Shown here: in pieces, positions 58,884 to 64,000 of the stretch
Layout of the letters: each line of letters starts with the position of its first letter
Numbering within the stretch: the first letter of the stretch is position 1
Origin: Bradysia coprophila
Taxonomy: Eukaryota > Arthropoda > Insecta > Diptera > Sciaridae
DNA length: 64,000 nucleotides
Assembly: GCF_014529535.1 (NCBI RefSeq)
Contig: NW_023503493.1
Location: forward strand, 14,230,001 to 14,294,000
Reading direction: 5' to 3'
Translations under genes and position numbers: made by a program
The notes under the pieces: model-generated
Seen by the model: only the letters and a program-made list of their open reading frames with translations
Databases searched by the model: none
Told to the model about the DNA's origin: nothing

Positions 58884-61800
58884 ATGTTTGCAAATAGGTT
58901 TGTAGAAGTGATATTGATCACGGCTGTGATAAGCATTGCTGGCGGAGAAACAAATTTCGTCAACAAAGACACCAAGTTGAGAGGTTTCTTTGAGCCACAG
59001 TGGTTTAAGGACAACATTCCATTTGTTGAGGTACCGGACAAAGAAATCGAAGACGTCTACTACTATCGCTGGTCCTCGCTAAAACGACATTTGCGGTACA
59101 CTGTTCCTGGAGCTGGATACATTATTACAGAATTCGTGCACAGGGTCGGCTATTCTCAGAAATTCGATACGATCAATGCAGCCGCTGGACATCATATTTA
59201 CGAGGCAAGGTGGTTAAGAAATACGCGATATGTCCAGGTCAGTCAGCACAGAAAAACAGAATATTTAAAGAGAAAAGGGAAATTAAGTCTCTGGTTTACA
59301 GGATTACATTAACTTCTGGTCAAGAGAAGGTGGAGCCGCCCAACAATATTCGGAATGGATAGCTGACGCTGCATATAAGTCTTTCCTGCTCAATGGAGAT
59401 GTTGATTTTATCAAATCTCAGCAACTAGGTCTCGTCAACAATTACAACGGTTGGAACGATCGATTCGATCCGACTTTAGGACTGTATTTCATTTCTCCAC
59501 ATGACGATGCAATGGAAATGTCTGCCAGTTCTGTTCAAACAGATGATCCGTATCATGGTGGGCTGGGATACCGGCCATCATTCAATTCGGAAATGTATGC
59601 AAACGCTGTTGCCATATTTCAAATTGCAACATTGAATGGGGATTACGTAACTGCTGGGGAGTTCCGTCAAAGAGCGGATGCATTGAGAGAGGCCATTCTC
59701 AATTTTCTTTGGGATGATGACAGGAAATTCTTTTATCACATGTTTCGGTATACCATACGGTTATATAACCATATTTGCCATTCATTCCACTTCTTTCCTT
59801 TCCAGACACAACAATCCAAGTAATCAACTTTTGGATACACGAGAAGAAATCGGTTTTTTCCCGTGGAGATTCATGGTTCCTGAGGAGAGGAACAGAAAAT
59901 ACGATGAAGCATGGCAAGAACTGTTCGATAGTCAAGGATTCGATAGTTTGTATGGACCAACAACGTGTGAAATGAGAAGTCAATGGTACGATGGAAATCA
60001 AACGTCTCAATGTTGCTGGTGGAACGGCAATTCTTGGCCATATTCAACTGGTCACACTTTGAACTCGTTAGCTAGCCAAATAAGAAGCTACGCTAGCACA
60101 GCCTACGCAAAGGTGGAAAATTTCGTTCAACTGTTGCATAAATACGCAGACACGCAATAGACTACGCCAAAATGATTTTTTTTCTCAATTTTTTTACATA
60201 AAGCAGCTAAAAATTGAAAATAAAGATACCCGTGTCTCGTCTTTTGACGAAAAAACTCGAAACCGGAAAGATTTTTCACTTTATAAATTCCTGAAATATA
60301 TGATTTGCGCCATTTTCCACCCAAATTCCACATAAGGTCTTAAGTTTGCCACTTTGCAATTACAGTAGTATGAGTAGTATTGTTCACTCAGTTCATCCAG
60401 TTTTGACTGATTCACTGAATTTTGTTTTGATGAAATGTCAAATCGGGACAGTAAATTTTAAATCTCAAACAAGTTTGTGTCAAAAATTTGTAGTATTTCG
60501 CGTAAAACAAAGTGATTCAGTTTCAATTTCGCACAGAAAATAGTTCCGAGTGTGCTCATGCTAGTGTCTTAAACAGAATTTAGGAAAAATTCTCCGAAAT
60601 AATTTTAAAGTCAAATTAATTTGGTCAAACATTGTGGGTGTTGTGAAAATCTCATTTTTAAAAGTAATTTGGTGTGAATTGTGCCATTCAGTGTTCAATT
60701 CCTTAATTTTATGTGCCTAGAAATTGCCTGCAATACGTTTCGTGCTAATTCAGTCGGTAAAATGTGAAGAAAAGATACAAAAATATGTTGCCATTCAGGT
60801 AAACAAAATTCTTGACATGTCTGTTGTGAAGATAGTCGTAAGTGACACCACAAAACTGAAATTTTTTTGTCCGTTAATTTAAAAAATGATTTTTTTGGCG
60901 GAAATGCTTTTATTTGAATGTGTGCATGATTCCGGTACAATAAAATAGTGATAAAGTCACCACTATTGATGACCTTTAAAATGGCATCATTGGTTAAATA
61001 TGATTGGCATAGTCTATTTAAGAATGGAAAGCCGTATGTGGCTGAGTGTCATTCTCCTACAACAAAGTTATGGGTTTGTGACGGATTGTGAGTAAATTCC
61101 TTGCATTCGTTACAAAGCTCGAAGTGAAATGTAATCTTTTTGATTAGCAACCACTCCGATCACTATGCTCACTCGACGTATACGGACAATGTACTGGGCG
61201 ACCTGATTGGTATAGAACCTCAATCAGACGATGTGTTCAAAGTTAACCCTTTGGTACTTCCGAGCTGGGATTACTTTATTGCCGAGAATATTGCGTACCA
61301 TGGCCACAACATTACAGTATTGTACGATCGCGATGGAAGTCGTTATGGAACTGGTAGCGGAATGCAAATCTTTGTGAACGGTGAATTGACTGCCAGACAG
61401 AATGATGTTGGTCCTATGCAAGTGGCTGTTCCTCATCCAATACAATATACCAATTTCGATGGAGCGAAAAGGGTGGAAAATTACGCAGCAAATGTGAATG
61501 GATACGGATATCCAATGGTCGACGCAAGTTTCACCAGCATTCACGCTAGTGTTTGGCATGTTGTGGACGGAAGAATATTTTACGATCAAGTTCCCACTAA
61601 TCGATGGACGAACTATGGTTCACCAAATCCAACTGATTGGTTTTCGCTGGATTTTGGACCTGGAAGATACAAAACTATCAGCCAAATTAAGTTGTACGTC
61701 TATTCGGATGTTGCTACCGGGGAAGGTGATGTGGGTGCGTAAATACATTTTTTCTTCTATTTAAACAGGCCGCTAATTCTGTTTTAACCTTTCGACAGAC

Positions 61801-62496
61801 TGTTACAAGTCCATAACGATAGAAGTGTTCAATGGACAAAACTGGACTCCAGTGCAGAATCAAAAATCTGTTCCATCGATCTGCATCAACAATGACGTCA
61901 ACATTGTTGAATTCACTCCAGTAAGGACACGAATGCTTCGGATAGTGTTCACTAGAGACGAAGATCGTAATCACTTCGTTGGACTCACGGAGATGGAGGT
62001 TTGGGCTCCTTGGCCACAGACGGTCGTTGGTAGTACCTACGAAGCCGAAGACGGATGGATAAATGAAGCGAATGTGAGAGAAAGTTCTACAGCATCTGGA
62101 GGTTCCTATGTTGGCCAAATAAACGACAATGCAGCTTTTGTCGAGTTCGCAGGTGTTTGGTTGGAAGCTGCTGGTGACTATACAGTCAATGTTTTCTATG
62201 CTAACGGAGAAAATGTCGCTGCGATGAATGTCCGTGTAAACAACATCCATTCGAGCATTGCTATATTCCCGAAAACAGGAGTTTGGGGGGAATTCAGTGA
62301 AGAAAGTTTTATTGAATTGAATATTCCGTTGTTGAGAGGGAACAATGTGCTCGTATTTGAGCATGGAATTAACTTTGTTGAGTTGGATAAAATAACCATT
62401 GTAATTGAGAACGATGAGCCCAGTCACGGTCAAAAAGTTGGTGTAAGTGTTCTGATAAATTTGATTACTGTTTTAATTACACTTACGCTAGGATAG
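58884..62496 (+). CDS. Secreted glycoside hydrolase (MGH1/GH63-like) with F5/8C and CBM modules, disrupted by a transposon
   Basis: Exons are 58884-59237, 59302-59747, 59806-60157, then (after the insertion at 60158-61016) 61017-61087, 61148-61734 and 61799-62496. Without the insertion the frame would be open for about 835 residues. Residues 1-20 are a signal peptide. About 30-530 form an (alpha/alpha)6 glycosidase of the mannosylglycerate-hydrolase/GH63-like type, with DAMEMSASS, GYRPSFNSEMYANA and, past the insertion, NGKPYVAECHSPTT and NHSDHYAHSTYTD. About 533-667 resemble an F5/8C (discoidin-like) domain and about 683-807 a CBM6/35-like domain (YEAEDG). The last 20 residues are hydrophobic, like a GPI-anchor signal. 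AATAAA follows at 62523. As assembled, translation stops at the transposon's first codon (TAG, 60158), giving 384 residues without the likely catalytic glutamate (E394). Substrate unknown. Confidence 0.85.
60158..61016. mobile_element. 859-bp DNA transposon, copy 2, inside the hydrolase gene
   Basis: Matches 18438-19296 without visible differences. It lies between CAA (Gln) and TTT (Phe) codons of the hydrolase. Removing exactly TAGAC...GTCTA rejoins the two halves in frame, whereas assuming a TA target duplication would not. This argues for insertion into AA|TT with no duplication, a trait described for Spy elements (PIF/Harbinger-related). The family assignment is tentative. Confidence 0.88.
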
Positions 62497-62670
62497 CTTG
62501 TGTATAAGTCAGAGAGTGGAAAAATAAATTATCTCTTGTGTGTGATCAAAATTTACAATCGGCGGCTAAATTTTCTATTTAAGTACAAAATTTCTTTTAT
62601 CTTCGAATTTTGCGGAATCGTTCCGATGATCGCAGCTACGTCTCCACGCTGGATAGCGAAACTTATTTTT

Positions 62671-64000
62671 AGCCCCGTACGAAGTACGAAGGGGCTTATA
62701 GGATTACGATGCCGTGTGTAATTGATGGAATTCGAAGCAGACGGTAAGGGCAAAGTGTTTGCCTATGTTCATAGATGACGAATCCGCAATAAAAATTTGG
62801 GCCGTCTGTCCGTCTGTCCGTCTGTCCGTCACGTCGATATCTTGAGTAAATCAAATCCGATTTCAAAATTTTTTTTTCCCTGAAAGATAGTCAAAATAGT
62901 GAGGCTAAGTTCGAAGATGGGCATATTCGGGTCGGCCCTTCGTGAGTTAGGGCCACCTAAGTGATTTAAGGTCTTTTGGTGATATTTATGGCAAGATAAA
63001 CGATGGAAATGTAAATGACACGGCAAATGATAGGTATTGTCAATACCAATCCAGGAAAAAAAAGTTTTTTAAAATCGGGTGAGTGGACCGTGAGTTAGGG
63101 CCTTAGAAGTGAAAAGCTACTAGGGCCCTATGTATATTTTACATAGAACTCAAGTAAATTTCATTCGTTTTTCGTAATTTTTGTGTCATTTGGAAGGTAA
63201 TCAAAAGCCGAATAGAATGTTGTTGAAAAAAAAATTAAATTTGGGTCCTCGGACTAAGGCCGCTACTAGGGCCCTATGTGTATTTTACATTGAACTCGAG
63301 TAAATTTCATTCGTTTTTCGTAATTTTTGTGTCATTTGGAAGGTAATCAAAGGCCGAATAGAATGTTGTTGAAAAAAAAAAATTAAATTTGGGTCCTCGG
63401 ACTAAGGCCGCTACTAGGGCCCTATGTGTATTTTACATAGAACTCAAGTAAATTTCATTCGTTTTTCGTAATTTTTGTGTCATTTGGAAGGTAATCAAAA
63501 GCCGAATAGAATGTTGTTGAAAAAAAAATTAAATTTGGGTCCTTGGACTAAGGCCACTACTAGGGCCCTATGTGTATTTTACATTGAACTCGAGTAAATT
63601 TCATTCGTTTTTCGTAATTTTTGTGTCATTTGGAAGGTAATCAAAGGCCGAATAGAATGTAGTTGAAAAAAATTTAAATTTGGGTCCTCGGACTAAGGCT
63701 GGTACTAGGGCCCTATGTGTATTCTACATAGAACTCGAGCAAATTTCATCCGTTTTCCGTATTTTTTGTTTCATTTGGAGGGTAATCAAAGGCCGAATAG
63801 AATGTAGTTGAAAAAAAAAAAATTTGGGTCCTCGGACTAAGGCTGGTACTAGGGCCCTATGTGTATTCTACATAGAACTCGAGCAAATTTCATCCGTTTT
63901 CCGTATTTTTTGTTTCATTTGGAGGGTAATCAAAGGCCGAATAGAATGTAGTTGAAAAAAAAAAAATTTGGGTCCTCGGACTAAGGCTGGTACTAGGGCC
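62671..64000. mobile_element. Hairpin-headed element with about 145-bp tandem array, copy 2, runs off right edge
   Basis: The head AGCCCCGTACGAAGTACGAA, then GGGGCT, forms a hairpin. The block to about 62785 matches 53774-53890. A (GTCCGTCT)n run follows at 62802-62830. From about 63121 a unit containing TAGGGCCCTATGTGTATTTT and GGGTCCTCGGACTAAGGC repeats with starts at 63121, 63267, 63415, 63561, 63706, 63850 and 63994 (period 144-148). The last full units are nearly identical. The array continues beyond the window. Confidence 0.85.

Noticed and set aside
60158..61016. The 859-bp insert as a normal or transposon-derived intron of the hydrolase
   Set aside because: No GT donor exists at or near the left border, and the only right-hand AG (in GCATAG) gives the wrong frame. 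The same sequence exists elsewhere at 18438 as a free element.
60158..61016. A TA target duplication (Tc1/mariner type) for the 859-bp element
   Set aside because: The element ends could be read as TA-flanked, but the pre-insertion hydrolase frame would then be shifted by two bases; the AA|TT model keeps it.

Overview
The window is nuclear DNA of an insect, most likely a dipteran. It is AT-rich. Genes are sparse and split by very short introns (about 55-67 bp) with GT..AG borders. There is a tandem array of insect-type odorant receptors, an odorant-binding-protein-like gene and many small non-autonomous transposons. A fungus-gnat-like fly (Sciaroidea) would fit, but that is a guess from overall character, not from a search. 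No rRNA, intact tRNA, CRISPR or prokaryotic operon is seen.

Region by region. (1) 1-840: decayed LINE reverse transcriptase, minus strand, running off the left edge. (2) 2.1-16.4 kb: three odorant receptor genes on the plus strand (2274-3602, 9446-10776, 13950-15305), each with four exons and a shared promoter-proximal block, followed by a fragment of a fourth (16196-16425). The array is separated by a duplicated 0.93-kb repeat; one copy was split by a 1324-bp hAT element with an 8-bp target duplication. (3) 17.5-19.7 kb: nested repeats, with a tRNA-derived SINE, a tRNA-like remnant and an 859-bp transposon. (4) 21.6-22.1 kb: a two-exon gene for a small secreted ten-cysteine protein (minus). 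(5) 31.4-32.2 kb: a two-exon odorant-binding-protein-like gene (minus). (6) 37.7-40.1 kb: a complete six-exon acyl-CoA synthetase / luciferase-like gene (minus). (7) 40.8-46.4 kb: LINE remnants, foldback repeats, and a single-exon secreted HNH-nuclease-like reading frame with one in-frame stop (45332-45877). (8) 49-56.8 kb: dense palindromic MITEs, including a 1-kb block of back-to-back palindromes. (9) 58.9-62.5 kb: a multi-exon secreted glycoside hydrolase with discoidin-like and CBM-like modules and a GPI-type tail. It is interrupted inside the catalytic domain by a second copy of the 859-bp transposon. (10) 62.7-64.0 kb: a hairpin-headed element with a roughly 145-bp tandem array running off the right edge.

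The receptors and the OBP-like gene suggest a chemosensory theme, but the other genes show no pathway link to each other. The most notable points are the recent transposon disruption of the hydrolase at a site that implies insertion between AA and TT without target duplication, the HNH-like gene with a single nonsense codon, and the unusual number of palindromic elements.
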